Assembly (NCBI GenBank): GCA_943788755.1
Contig: CALSRM010000002.1
Coordinates: 217,505 to 281,504, forward strand
DNA length: 64,000 bases
Origin: an uncultured Flavobacteriales bacterium
Lineage (GTDB): Bacteria; Bacteroidota; Bacteroidia; Flavobacteriales_D; Parvicellaceae
Direction: 5' to 3'
Under the pieces are notes generated by a model. The model did no database searches. It saw only the letters and a program-made list of their open reading frames with translations, and was not told where the DNA came from. Both the position numbers and the translations under genes were made by a program. How positions within the stretch are numbered: the first letter of the stretch is position 1; every line of letters begins with the position of its first letter. Shown one piece after another: positions 8,945-17,881 of this stretch.

Positions 8945-10051
8945 ATGAATTATATTTTCTTCTTCATTTCTTCTTTTTTACTGTTTCTAGTAAATACATC
9001 TGTTTACGCTCAATGTAATGGAAGCGCAGATAATTGCGGAAAGCAATACAACGAAGTTGCTTATTTAACAACGCACAATGCTTACAATACGGATTCAGAA
9101 GGTTTTTCATGGCCCAATCAGCATTTGGGAATTGCCGATCAGCTAAACCAGGGAGTAAGAGCTTTTATGTTGGATGTTTATGATTTTTTTGGCACTGTGA
9201 CGCAGTATCATGGTATAATTGCTTTGGGAACACAAGCATTATCTTCTGACCTTGATGAGCTAAAAAACTTTTTGGATGTTAATTCGAATGAAGTTGTAAC
9301 ACTCATTTTGGAATGCTACGTTTCTGCAGATGACATTGAATCTGAGTTAATCAATGCTGGTTTGATGCCGTATGTTTATACTCATGTAAATGGCAATGCT
9401 TGGCCCACATTGCAAGAAATGATTAATCTTAATAAACGATTGGTTGTATTTTCGGATGTTGCCGATGCATCCGCTTCTCAAGGTTGGTACCATTATGTTT
9501 GGGACTTTGCCGTGGAAACCCATTATTCTGTTAATAATGTGAATGATTTTACAGATGACTATAATAGAGGGGACTCGTTGAATGATTTATTTATATTTAA
9601 TCATTTTGTCACCAATTCTTTAAGCGGAACAGGTATGGATGCCGAATCGGCTATCGCAAATGAATACAATTTTTTATTAAACAGAATAGAATTGAACAAT
9701 CTATTAAAGGCTAAGTTTCCCAATTTTATTACTGTAGATTTTTTTGAATTAGGCAATGCCTTGGATGTGGTAAATGCGCTTAACGCAGGTTATTTGGGGC
9801 TGCATCATTCTCTCAAAAATCCAGAAATACTGGTGGGACCCAATCCAGCAAATAACTTTATCCAGTTGAATGTTCCAAATAATGCTGCATTTTCGGTAGT
9901 TATGTCCAACTTAAAAGGACAAGCAGTATTTACAAAGACAAATGCTTTTGGCGGGTTAAAAATTAATACAGCCGATTTTCTAAAAGGGTTATATTTATTG
10001 AAGATAAAACAGGGTCAATATACAATTTTTAAGAAGATAGTATTGCTTTAA
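8945..10051 (+). CDS. Secreted PI-PLC X-domain-like phosphodiesterase with T9SS tail
   Basis: 368 residues with a signal peptide (MNYIFFFISSFLLFL...YAQ). The body resembles the phosphatidylinositol phospholipase C X-domain / PLC-like phosphodiesterase TIM barrel: the TTHNAYN motif gives His44, and QYHG gives His89, matching the two catalytic histidines of the bacterial PI-PLC family; RAFMLDVYD lies between them. From about residue 290 the protein changes to VGPNPANNFIQL...LKGLYLLKIKQG, a type A T9SS sorting domain. It probably acts outside the cell on phosphoinositides, GPI-like or related phosphodiesters. The fold is well supported; the substrate is inference. No clear promoter was seen in the short gap after the preceding terminator. 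Confidence 0.8.
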   Translation: MNYIFFFISSFLLFLVNTSVYAQCNGSADNCGKQYNEVAYLTTHNAYNTDSEGFSWPNQHLGIADQLNQGVRAFMLDVYDFFGTVTQYHGIIALGTQALSSDLDELKNFLDVNSNEVVTLILECYVSADDIESELINAGLMPYVYTHVNGNAWPTLQEMINLNKRLVVFSDVADASASQGWYHYVWDFAVETHYSVNNVNDFTDDYNRGDSLNDLFIFNHFVTNSLSGTGMDAESAIANEYNFLLNRIELNNLLKAKFPNFITVDFFELGNALDVVNALNAGYLGLHHSLKNPEILVGPNPANNFIQLNVPNNAAFSVVMSNLKGQAVFTKTNAFGGLKINTADFLKGLYLLKIKQGQYTIFKKIVLL

Positions 10052-10135
10052 AGTGATAGTATAACATCCAAAATTTTTATTGTGTTTTTTAATCATTCTT
10101 ATTTTGTTAATGATTTCTAGTATCTTTATACTACT

Positions 10136-10624
10136 ATGAAAGATGCGAATTATTGGATTGATAAATTAGAGTTACAGCTTCACCCAGAGGGTGCATATTT
10201 TAAAGAGACATTTCGTTCTAAGGAAAATTTGATCAATAAAAATGGTAAATTAAGATCTGCAGCAACAGGTATTTATTTTTTAATTACCGGTGATAATTTT
10301 TCGGCTTTTCACAAAATTCAATCTGAAGAAATATGGTATTTTCATGGGGGGTCTCCGCTTTCGGTTTACGTTTTATTACCAAATGGAGAATTGGATATTC
10401 TTCAAATAGGAAATGACATAGATAAAGGTCAAACACCTCAAGCTGTTGTTCCTGCAGGATGTTGGTTTGCTTCTAAAGTTCAGGTGCCTAATAGCTATTC
10501 ATTTGTTGGTTGCACGGTTACGCCTGGTTTTGATTTTGAAGATTTTGTGTTAGCAAATCGACAGGAATTGCTTGACGAGTACCCTGCGCATCAAGGAATT
10601 ATTAAGGAATTAACTATGCTGTAA
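10136..10624 (+). CDS. Cupin, DUF985 family
   Basis: 162 residues, no signal peptide. LELQLHPEGAYFKETFRS at the N-terminus, IYFLITGDNFSAFHKI...EEIWYFHGG in the middle and VVPAGCWFASKV near the C-terminus are characteristic of the DUF985/YML079W-like cupins, small single-domain beta-barrels. Histidines in SAFHKI and WYFHGG are potential metal or ligand contacts. The biochemical role of the family is not established. It stands alone between the PI-PLC-like gene and the HNH gene. Confidence 0.85.
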   Translation: MKDANYWIDKLELQLHPEGAYFKETFRSKENLINKNGKLRSAATGIYFLITGDNFSAFHKIQSEEIWYFHGGSPLSVYVLLPNGELDILQIGNDIDKGQTPQAVVPAGCWFASKVQVPNSYSFVGCTVTPGFDFEDFVLANRQELLDEYPAHQGIIKELTML

Positions 10625-10793
10625 TGTAATCTAGCTTAAGTGTCTTAATGATATTTAGTCAGCTGGGCACCTAGATTAGCTATTTAGGTCATTTCTCAAG
10701 TTATTTGCGGCGCGATTATTTATGCTGGTTTGTAAATTTATACTAGACTATTTTGGTAATAATATTTTCATATGATTATTTAAACTATAAAAT

Positions 10794-11093
10794 ATGAGTG
10801 ATTCGGAAACCTGTGAATTGTGCCAAAGAGCAAATATGAAGTTAACCTTTCATCATTTGATTCCGCGCAAGATGCATTCCAAAAAGTATGTTCAAAAAAT
10901 TCACCCAGATATAGAGCTCAATAGACATGGAATTAACCTATGTATTCCATGCCATAAACAGCTCCATAAATTATTTACGCATAGAGAATTAGCACTGGAA
11001 TATTATAGCGCTGATAGAATTAAAACCTCCGAAAGAATGAAGGCGGCGATAAAATTTAATGCGAAGCAGAAAAAGCTTAAAAAGCCGTTATAA
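10794..11093 (+). CDS. Small HNH-nuclease-like protein
   Basis: 99 residues. CELC near the start, FHHLIPR in the middle and NLCIPCHKQLHKLF give the two zinc CxxC pairs and the histidines of an HNH endonuclease fold, so it may bind and cut DNA. The lysine-rich tail (KAAIKFNAKQKKLKKP) fits nucleic-acid binding. The 3' half of the gene, together with the start of the convergent MoxR-like gene, is duplicated at 19002-19172, where the HNH copy has stop codons. Here the HNH gene is intact and the MoxR copy is the decayed partner. Cellular role unknown. Confidence 0.75.
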   Translation: MSDSETCELCQRANMKLTFHHLIPRKMHSKKYVQKIHPDIELNRHGINLCIPCHKQLHKLFTHRELALEYYSADRIKTSERMKAAIKFNAKQKKLKKPL

Positions 11094-11103
11094 TTTTAAT
11101 TAC

Positions 11104-11396
11104 TTAATTATCTCCATACAAAAATTGGTTTAAGCCAATTGAATCAACTTTTAAAGAGGTGTTGTTTTCTGCCTTATTTAATTTGTTCTTGATGGTCAAT
11201 GCCCACTGTGCAGCATAATCTGCTCCTTCTTGTTCTCCTTCATATACCAACTCAATCTTTCCGGTAAGAGAAGGAATAATAGATGCAAAATCAACTAAAC
11301 GTAATGCTGTTTTAGTAGATTCCGTTTCTATTAAATGCAATCTAGCTGCTGCTAGAAGTTTTCCATTGCAGTAATAGTCATTCCAGCACAAACACC
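11104..11396 (-). pseudogene. Truncated copy of MoxR-like ATPase C-terminus
   Basis: Encodes a 95-residue open frame that matches the C-terminal part of the ATPase at 19174-20634 (LIETEST, LRLVDFASIIPS, GKIELVYEGEQEGAD, QFLYG). Compared with the intact gene an internal stretch of about 240 bp is missing: EGAD.AAQ runs directly into WALTIKNKL. Similarity ends at about 11396, where an unrelated fragment begins. There is no Walker A region, so it cannot be a working ATPase. Confidence 0.85.
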
Positions 11397-11741
11397 AAGT
11401 TGTATGAAGATGCTAAAAAAGGAAAACCGTATGACCATGTTTTCTACACAAATAGTTCAGAAGACGAGATAATCAAGGAGTCCTACAAATTAGTTGATTT
11501 AATGAAAGAAGTGCGAACACTTTACATGGGAGAATCTTTTCCTTATGCACCTTACGAACACAACTTGTTCAGAACAAAATTTTCGGATCATGTTCCGATT
11601 GCTTTCAAGTATATTAGGAAAGGTGAAGGATTAATAATTTACTTGATAATCCTTGTAAACCAATTGGTGATTCCTATATACTTAAATAGTTCAAGTATCT
11701 GTTACTTACGTAAAACTGATCTATTCAGAAAATACTGCTAA
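11394..11741 (+). pseudogene. Fragment resembling an endonuclease/exonuclease/phosphatase C-terminus
   Basis: The open frame (TTG at 11400, or open further upstream into the MoxR remnant) reads NTKLYEDAKKGKPYDHVFY, then FRTKFSDHVPIAFKY. The closing SDHVPIAF resembles the final SDH.P motif of endonuclease/exonuclease/phosphatase-family proteins. The 5' part is absent because the duplication junction lies at about 11396, so this is a truncated gene tail. The last 40 residues are hydrophobic and look like readthrough beyond the original end. The family call is tentative. Confidence 0.5.
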
Positions 11742-11764
11742 CAAGGGACCCAGGTAAGAATAAG

Positions 11765-12346
11765 TTACTGCTTCATAAGCTTTCTCTTACCAATCAGAAC
11801 TCCTTCTTTAAGAATTGCGCATAAATAAATTCCTGGCGCCATATCTCGCGTAATAATCTCTGTTTTTGTTTGTCCCTCAGTTAAAATAATGGTCTTTATT
11901 TTTTCTCCAGTTATTGTGTAAATTGAAATCAACGTAGCGTCAGGAGTTTCAATGGTGAGGTTGTTTTCGAAAGGGTTAGGATAAACCAAAGAAGAAAAAT
12001 TATCACTTTGAGAAGCAATTTCAGTAGGGCAGGTTACTATAATACTGCCCGTCATCATTGGGTGGTTATAGCAGTAATAATCATAGGTGCCAGCCAAGCT
12101 AACTTGGTAGCTATAGGTAGTGTCGAAAGAGTCAATTTGTTCGAACCACAAATCAGCTCCAGCAGGAATGGAAGTTGACCATGTTGTGTGGATTCCACTT
12201 TCCCACACCCATTTTACAGTATCTCCACATTCTGCATTAAGAGTAGCTGGTGTGAACTGATTGTCTGATACGGTTATGATGTGCAAAGCAGCATGCGCTT
12301 GAGAGAAAGAGAGCATTAATGCCAAAATAGTGTAAAGTTTTTTCAT
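11765..12346 (-). CDS. Secreted cupredoxin with T9SS sorting domain
   Basis: 193 residues from the ATG at 12346; an upstream in-frame ATG at 12391 would add 15 charged residues before the signal peptide and is less likely. Signal peptide MKKLYTILALMLSFSQAHA, then a plastocyanin-like domain (about 22-105) with type 1 copper ligands His53, Cys92, His95 and Met98 (the CxxHxxMxG motif). A type A T9SS domain follows (VYPNPFENNLTIE...MAPGIYLCAI). It is probably an extracellular or surface copper electron carrier. No partner oxidase is nearby. Confidence 0.88.
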   Translation of the reverse strand: MKKLYTILALMLSFSQAHAALHIITVSDNQFTPATLNAECGDTVKWVWESGIHTTWSTSIPAGADLWFEQIDSFDTTYSYQVSLAGTYDYYCYNHPMMTGSIIVTCPTEIASQSDNFSSLVYPNPFENNLTIETPDATLISIYTITGEKIKTIILTEGQTKTEIITRDMAPGIYLCAILKEGVLIGKRKLMKQ

Positions 12347-12490
12347 GTTGTATTTTTTTATTTTCCTTAGTATAATTTTTCGGTTACCCATTTTTCAGTG
12401 TTCGGTGGACTCCACATCTAGTAGTGAAAATAGCATTTTTTGTTTAAATACCCGAATTGTCCCAAAGGTTTATGTTTAATAATGTCAAAA

Positions 12491-12526
12491 AAAATAGGAA
12501 TAACTTTTAAAAGTTATTCCTATTTT
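12491..12526 (-). terminator. Intrinsic terminator of the DUF2911 gene
   Basis: A perfect 36-bp palindrome centred on TTTTAAAA, starting with AAAATAGGAATAAC. On the minus strand it is followed by a T run (12484-12490). It may work in both directions. Confidence 0.8.
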
Positions 12527-12548
12527 AACTTGCATTGTATAATGCTAC

Positions 12549-13391
12549 TTACTTTTTACTCCACTCATCTATTGAGTCTTGGTTAGATTTTACATAGCTT
12601 TCATAGTTTGCAACTTTAGCAGCAGCCATAGAAAGTTTAGCCGTTTCGATAGCCCCTTTGTAGTCTTTTAGTTCAGCTTGAATAAGTGCTTTTCTTCTCA
12701 AATACCAGAAGGGTTTTTCTTCTTTTAAATCAAGCGCTTTGTTAATATATTCTAGGGCTGTTTTAATATTTGATTTTTGAGATAAATAGTAATCCGCAGC
12801 TTTGTAATAGTCTTCTGCCATTGGACCATTCATAACTTTTTCAATTGATGCCGTAACTCTTTCTTTTGTAGCTGTTTTAAATGGCAACGTAACAACTGTT
12901 TTGTCCCACGACATAGAAAGTTTTGCACCATCCATTTGAATGTCATCAAAACTAATTGTAAAAGATTGTTTAGCTTGGTTCAGTGATCCAACTTTAGCAG
13001 AGGTCTTAATCATAATTTGACTGTCGTCCATTTTTTCTGGTGTTCCCCAGTTTTCCGTATCACCATAAAATATAATAACCCATTCATCTTTTTTAGGAAT
13101 AGTGAATATTGAATAAGATCCAGCTTTTAAAGTATCATTTCCAAAAATTAAAATGTCACTAGTTGTAATTATTGTATTTTTATTTGCTCCAGTCCTCCAC
13201 ATTTTATCGAATGGAACCAAGCTTCCAAAAATTTCTCTATTTCTTTTGTGCGGTCTTGAATAGGTAATTGAAACATCTGTTAATCCAATTTTTTGTTCTA
13301 CAGTAGAACTTGGACTTGGAGCTGGTGTTTTTATTTGTGCTTGCAATGTTAAGCCTGCAAATAGTATTGTACCGGTGATTAAATTTTTCAT
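12549..13391 (-). CDS. DUF2911-domain protein with TPR tail
   Basis: 280 residues with a signal peptide (MKNLITGTILFAGLTLQAQ). Residues about 30-175 carry the DUF2911 signature: ITYSRPHKRNREIFG, PFDKMWRTGAN, GNDTLKAGSYSIFTIP and FYGDTENWGTP. From about 190 on there are two tetratricopeptide-like helical pairs (AEDYYKAADYYLSQ, ALEYINKAL, YKGAIETAKLS). It is predicted to be periplasmic or outer-membrane-associated. The function of DUF2911 is not known. The gene is followed by a strong terminator and stands divergent from the PIG-L gene. Confidence 0.88.
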   Translation of the reverse strand: MKNLITGTILFAGLTLQAQIKTPAPSPSSTVEQKIGLTDVSITYSRPHKRNREIFGSLVPFDKMWRTGANKNTIITTSDILIFGNDTLKAGSYSIFTIPKKDEWVIIFYGDTENWGTPEKMDDSQIMIKTSAKVGSLNQAKQSFTISFDDIQMDGAKLSMSWDKTVVTLPFKTATKERVTASIEKVMNGPMAEDYYKAADYYLSQKSNIKTALEYINKALDLKEEKPFWYLRRKALIQAELKDYKGAIETAKLSMAAAKVANYESYVKSNQDSIDEWSKK

Positions 13392-13569
13392 TTTATTACT
13401 TTTAAATTAATATTGAGAGCGAAAATAGCACTAAGCGTGTTAAGTAACCTCTTTATTGCGCAAGAATATTTTACTTTTACTCCTATCTCTTTGCTTTTCA
13501 GATGTTTACTTTTTTTAAAAATAGGTTGAACAAAATTGATTAATTTCGAGATCTAATAATTAATAAAAA

Positions 13570-16026
13570 ATGAATAAATTTTATCTTTTTTTAATGATTT
13601 TATCCATAGGGATAAGCAGTTTTGCTAATAAAAGTAATGGCGAAATATACGTAGATCTGCAGAAACTGTATTCTATGAAACGCGTCTTATACGTGGCTGC
13701 TCATCCAGATGATGAAAACACAAGGGCGCTTGCATGGCTTTCTTTGGGCGAGAAAGCTGAGACAGCTTATTTTTCATTGACGCGTGGCGACGGTGGTCAA
13801 AATTTAATAGGAAATGAATTAAGCGAAGATTTAGGAGTTTTGAGGACGCAGGAGCTACTTTCTGCTCGATCACATGATTGTGCAAAACAATATTTTTCAA
13901 GGGCTGTTGACTTTGGTTACTCAAAATCTGCAAAAGAATCGCTTGAATTGTGGGGTAAAGAGCAATTACTGGCAGACTTAGTCCTAATGATTCGAAAGTT
14001 TCAACCGGATGTAATAATTACGCGTTTTCCTCCAGATAAAAGAGGAGGGCATGGTCACCATACTGCATCTGCATTATTAGCAATTGAAGCCTTTGATAAA
14101 GCAAAAGACCCTAAATATATGCCTAAACAAGTTTCTTTATATGGTATTTGGGAAACTACTTCATTGTATTGGAATACCTCTTATTGGTGGGATGAAAATA
14201 TAAAGGATATCGCAAAAGAAAATTCTGATTATTTAGTAGCTGATATCGGAGGTTATAATCCTCAGCTTGGAATGTCTTACAATGAAATTGGTACGTTGGC
14301 CAGAAGTGAACATAAGTGCCAAGGTTTTGGTGGACTAGTTGAGCTTGGTAGTCGCTTGGAATACTTTAAGCATTTGGCAGGGGAGAAATTACAATCTTCC
14401 CTTTTTGAGAAAAGTAAGCGTAACTGGAAGGTCTTGATGGGTGAAGAATTTGAAGAACAATTTAAAGCGGTAATTGATAATTTTGATTTTATAAATGTTG
14501 AAAATAATGTTTCAGGAATATTGGAGATTCTTAAAGTACTGCAAACACTTCCTAAGAGTTATGTCGTTAAAGAGAAAATTGACCGTTGCAAACAAATTCT
14601 CATTGATTGTTTGGGATTAGATTTAGAAATGATTGCAAGTAATTATTCTTTCATTCAAGGTGATTCAGTTGAATTAACTGCTAATGTTATAAATAGAACG
14701 AGATTAGAATTGTATCTTATTGGAGTTGCTCTTAGTTCGGGTGAGGAAATAAAATTAAATGATACTTTGAAATACAATCAAATGGTTTCTGAGAATATGG
14801 TTTCTAGTGGTAATAATAATCTTTCGAATCCTTATTGGCTAAATCAAGATTTTATAAATGTATTTGTTGTAGCTGATACTAAGGATTTGGGAGAACCCGA
14901 AAGTTCTCCAAGTATTACAGCTTCATTTAAATTCTCCATAAACAATTCTGTATTTACTATTAGTTTGCCTGTTACCTATAAGTGGAGAGATCCATCTTTT
15001 GGAGAAAGAATAAGACCGTTAATAGCAACTCCAAAATTTACTACTACATTTAATAAGCAGCAGCTTTTAATGTCTCCTGATAAAAAAGAAATAATACAGT
15101 TTAAATTAAGAAGTTTTACCGATAGTTTAATCGATGAGATAAGTATAAAGGCTCCAAAAGGGTGGATTGTTAAACCGTCTAAATTAGAGGTATCTACAAA
15201 TGGTATTCATTCAGAAGAGTGGTATGAGTTTTCCATAACAGCAACAAAAAATGCGGAACAAGGAAATATAGAGCTATTTAATGCAGCAGGAGAAATATTG
15301 CATTCCTATAAAGAAATTGCTTATGATCATATCACAACTCAAGCATTATTTAAAAAGGAAAAATTAAAATGTACGTTGCTTGATGTCAAAATTAATGCGG
15401 GGAGAATAGCGTATATAAAAGGAGCAGGGGATGTTGTTCCGCAAGCAATAGAGCAATTAGGTTTTAAAGTTGATGTATTCTCAGTAAAGGACATTCCCTT
15501 GATTCAATTAGATGTTTATCAAACAATAGTTTTAGGAATAAGAATTTATAATGTAAAACCTGAATTACTAAATTTTGGTGATTTATTGAATCAATATGTT
15601 GAAGAGGGAGGAAACCTTATTATGCAATATAATACCGCTTATCGCTCCTTAAAAGGAAAATCTTTAGGTCCTTATCCTTTTGAATTATCAAGAAACAGAG
15701 TTACCGAGGAAGATGCGGAAGTAACATTTTTAAACCCAGACCACCCAATATTAAATTCGCCTAACAAAATTTCAAAAAATGATTTTGACAACTGGGTGCA
15801 AGAAAGAGGTTTGTATTTTGCTTCAAATTGGGCCAAAGAATATGTACCTCTTTTCTCTTGGGAAGATGAAGGAGAAGATCCTCAGCATGGAGCGTTAATT
15901 GCTGCAAAATATGGAAAGGGACAGTTTGTCTATACGGGAATATCATTCTTCCGAGAATTGCCAAATGGTGTTATTGGTGCCTATCGACTATTTGCAAATC
16001 TGTTAAGTTATCAATATGAAAAATAA
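13570..16026 (+). CDS. Exported PIG-L/LmbE-family deacetylase with C-terminal extension
   Basis: 818 residues, signal peptide about 1-19. The N-terminal domain has the zinc-binding AHPDDE (44-49) and HGHH (161-164) of the PIG-L/LmbE family, which removes acetyl groups from N-acetylglucosamine-containing molecules or related amides. The middle part (about 340-600) is beta-rich; the end (about 600-818) is a Rossmann-like domain reading VVLGIRIYN...YVEEGGNLIMQYN and GKGQFVYTGISF, resembling the glutamine-amidotransferase-like fold appended to some large PIG-L proteins. It overlaps the 37-residue ORF by 11 bp and lies upstream of a sodium symporter, which suggests that a deacetylated extracellular product is taken up (inference). 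Confidence 0.85.
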   Translation: MNKFYLFLMILSIGISSFANKSNGEIYVDLQKLYSMKRVLYVAAHPDDENTRALAWLSLGEKAETAYFSLTRGDGGQNLIGNELSEDLGVLRTQELLSARSHDCAKQYFSRAVDFGYSKSAKESLELWGKEQLLADLVLMIRKFQPDVIITRFPPDKRGGHGHHTASALLAIEAFDKAKDPKYMPKQVSLYGIWETTSLYWNTSYWWDENIKDIAKENSDYLVADIGGYNPQLGMSYNEIGTLARSEHKCQGFGGLVELGSRLEYFKHLAGEKLQSSLFEKSKRNWKVLMGEEFEEQFKAVIDNFDFINVENNVSGILEILKVLQTLPKSYVVKEKIDRCKQILIDCLGLDLEMIASNYSFIQGDSVELTANVINRTRLELYLIGVALSSGEEIKLNDTLKYNQMVSENMVSSGNNNLSNPYWLNQDFINVFVVADTKDLGEPESSPSITASFKFSINNSVFTISLPVTYKWRDPSFGERIRPLIATPKFTTTFNKQQLLMSPDKKEIIQFKLRSFTDSLIDEISIKAPKGWIVKPSKLEVSTNGIHSEEWYEFSITATKNAEQGNIELFNAAGEILHSYKEIAYDHITTQALFKKEKLKCTLLDVKINAGRIAYIKGAGDVVPQAIEQLGFKVDVFSVKDIPLIQLDVYQTIVLGIRIYNVKPELLNFGDLLNQYVEEGGNLIMQYNTAYRSLKGKSLGPYPFELSRNRVTEEDAEVTFLNPDHPILNSPNKISKNDFDNWVQERGLYFASNWAKEYVPLFSWEDEGEDPQHGALIAAKYGKGQFVYTGISFFRELPNGVIGAYRLFANLLSYQYEK

Positions 16027-16129
16027 GGAAGATTCTACAAATTGGAATTATTGGTATTTAGGCTTACTAGCTGCTCTTTTGATTCAAATTGTAATTTATT
16101 TAATGATAACTAATTACTATGCAATATGA
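16016..16129 (+). CDS. 37-residue single-pass membrane protein coupled to symporter
   Basis: ATG at 16016, TGA at 16127-16129. The peptide starts MKNKEDSTNW and continues with one hydrophobic segment (YLGLLAALLIQIVIYLMI) ending YYAI. It overlaps the end of the PIG-L gene by 11 bp in another frame, and its stop overlaps the ATG of the symporter (ATGA). Two overlaps in a row and a clean transmembrane helix argue for a real gene. Small accessory membrane subunits are known next to other SSS transporters (for example YhdT with PanF), so an accessory role is plausible but unproven. Confidence 0.65.
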   Translation: MKNKEDSTNWNYWYLGLLAALLIQIVIYLMITNYYAI

Positions 16130-17817
16130 GCTTAATTGATTGGTTAGTACTAACAAGTACACTTACTCTAATAGTTGTTTATGGAAGTTGGAAAACTAGA
16201 AAAAACAACAATCTTCAAAGCTACCTCAAAGGGAATAATTCTGAAAATTGGGCTACTATTGGATTGTCAATTATGGCAACTCAAGCAAGTGCCATAACTT
16301 TTCTTTCAACTCCTGGTCAAGCTTATGAAAGTGGAATGGGATTCGTACAGTTTTATTTTGGATTACCACTTGCTATGATTATTGTTTCTGTTTTTTTTCT
16401 TCCTGTATATTACAAGCTAAAAGTATACACGGCTTATCAGTATTTGGAGCAACGATTCGATGTGCGTGTTCGCTCTTTTACTGCTTTTTTGTTTCTGGTT
16501 TCAAGAGGTCTGGCAGCGGGTATTACCATTTATGCTCCTTCAATTATTCTGTCCACTATCCTAGGATGGAACCTTCAATTAACTTGCCTTATTATAGGCG
16601 GCCTGGTAATTGTCTACACGGTTTCTGGTGGCAGTAGGGCAGTTTCTCTCACGCAGAAATGGCAAATGGGGGTGATCATGGGTGGAATGTTTTTAGCATT
16701 TTATTATGTGGTAGAAAGTTTTCCCGAAGGAATAGGTTTTTCAGGGGGTATTGATATTGCTGGTAGTTTAGGGAAAATGGAAATCATTGACCTATCTCCT
16801 GATTTAGGGAACAGATATACTTTATTATCAGGATTAACAGGAGGCCTGTTTCTTTTTGTTTCTTATTTTGGAACAGATCAATCTCAAGTGCAAAGATATT
16901 TAGGGGGGAAATCTTTAAAGCAATCTCGCATGGGACTGATGTTTAATGGTTTGTTAAAAATACCAATGCAATTTTTCATATTACTTATCGGAGTTATGGT
17001 TTTTGTTTCCTTTCAATTTAATAAACCTCCAATTGTCTTTAATCCTGTTTCTATAGAAATGACGAAAGCTGAGGAAGCTAGTTTATTGCGCATAGAAAAA
17101 GAGTACGATGCTGTATTCGAAAAGAAAAAACTGATTCTTGCTGATGTGCAAAGAGAAACGAATCCGGAAGCTAATAAAATGATTTATGAACTTCAAACCA
17201 CGCAAGACGTCCTTAGAAATAAATATAAAAACTTACTTTTTGAAATTGATCCAGCTTACGAGACAAAAGATTCAGACTATATATTTCTAACGTTCATTTT
17301 AAATTTCCTTCCACATGGACTTATTGGACTTCTTTTAGCTGTTATTTTCTCTGCAGCTATGTCTTCGACAGCTGGCGAGTTAAATGCACTTTCTGCCACT
17401 ACAACCATTGATTATTACAAAAAGTTCTGGTCTAAATCTGATGATGAGAAGAAAGATTTGAAGGTTAGTAAATGGGTTACCGTTTCTTGGGGTTTGTTAG
17501 CTATTTTAATTGCCTTAACCGCAGGAATGTTTGAAAACCTTATTCAATTAGTAAATATTTTAGGTTCCCTGTTTTATGGCACTATATTAGGAGTATTTAT
17601 ATTAGCCCTATTCTTCAAGTCAGTGGGAGGAAGAGCAGCATTAATAGGTGGTATTATTGGTCAACTTACAGTTTTGACTGTTCATTTACTAAAGACTTAT
17701 GAAGTCATTGAATTAAGTTATTTAATGTATAATTTTATTGGATGTGCTGTGGTTATTCTTATCGGTGTGATTGTTCAAAAATTAGCAGGACCTGAAAAAC
17801 GAATAATAGCTAAATAG
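16126..17817 (+). CDS. Sodium:solute symporter (SSS/SLC5 family)
   Basis: 563 residues with about 13 predicted transmembrane segments. Typical SSS features are the N-terminal SYLKGNNSENWATIGLSIMATQASAITFLSTPG region, GGSRAVSLTQKWQ, and DQSQVQRYLGGKS. Between the segments ending about 298 and beginning about 386 there is an 85-residue hydrophilic, charged, coiled-coil-like insert (KAEEASLLRIEKEYDAVFEK...). It imports an unknown solute with sodium. Translation is coupled by ATGA overlap to the preceding microprotein, and the genomic link with the exported PIG-L deacetylase suggests an amino-sugar or related product as substrate (inference). Confidence 0.88.
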   Translation: MSLIDWLVLTSTLTLIVVYGSWKTRKNNNLQSYLKGNNSENWATIGLSIMATQASAITFLSTPGQAYESGMGFVQFYFGLPLAMIIVSVFFLPVYYKLKVYTAYQYLEQRFDVRVRSFTAFLFLVSRGLAAGITIYAPSIILSTILGWNLQLTCLIIGGLVIVYTVSGGSRAVSLTQKWQMGVIMGGMFLAFYYVVESFPEGIGFSGGIDIAGSLGKMEIIDLSPDLGNRYTLLSGLTGGLFLFVSYFGTDQSQVQRYLGGKSLKQSRMGLMFNGLLKIPMQFFILLIGVMVFVSFQFNKPPIVFNPVSIEMTKAEEASLLRIEKEYDAVFEKKKLILADVQRETNPEANKMIYELQTTQDVLRNKYKNLLFEIDPAYETKDSDYIFLTFILNFLPHGLIGLLLAVIFSAAMSSTAGELNALSATTTIDYYKKFWSKSDDEKKDLKVSKWVTVSWGLLAILIALTAGMFENLIQLVNILGSLFYGTILGVFILALFFKSVGGRAALIGGIIGQLTVLTVHLLKTYEVIELSYLMYNFIGCAVVILIGVIVQKLAGPEKRIIAK

Positions 17818-17881
17818 CTTTTATTACTACCTGGTCAGTTTTGTATTATAAAATATTTACATTTTATATAGGTTATTAGAT

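Noticed and set aside
10625-10793. Inverted repeat TAATCTAG/CTAGATTA before the HNH gene
   Set aside because: Arms are far apart and the region shows no other regulatory feature.
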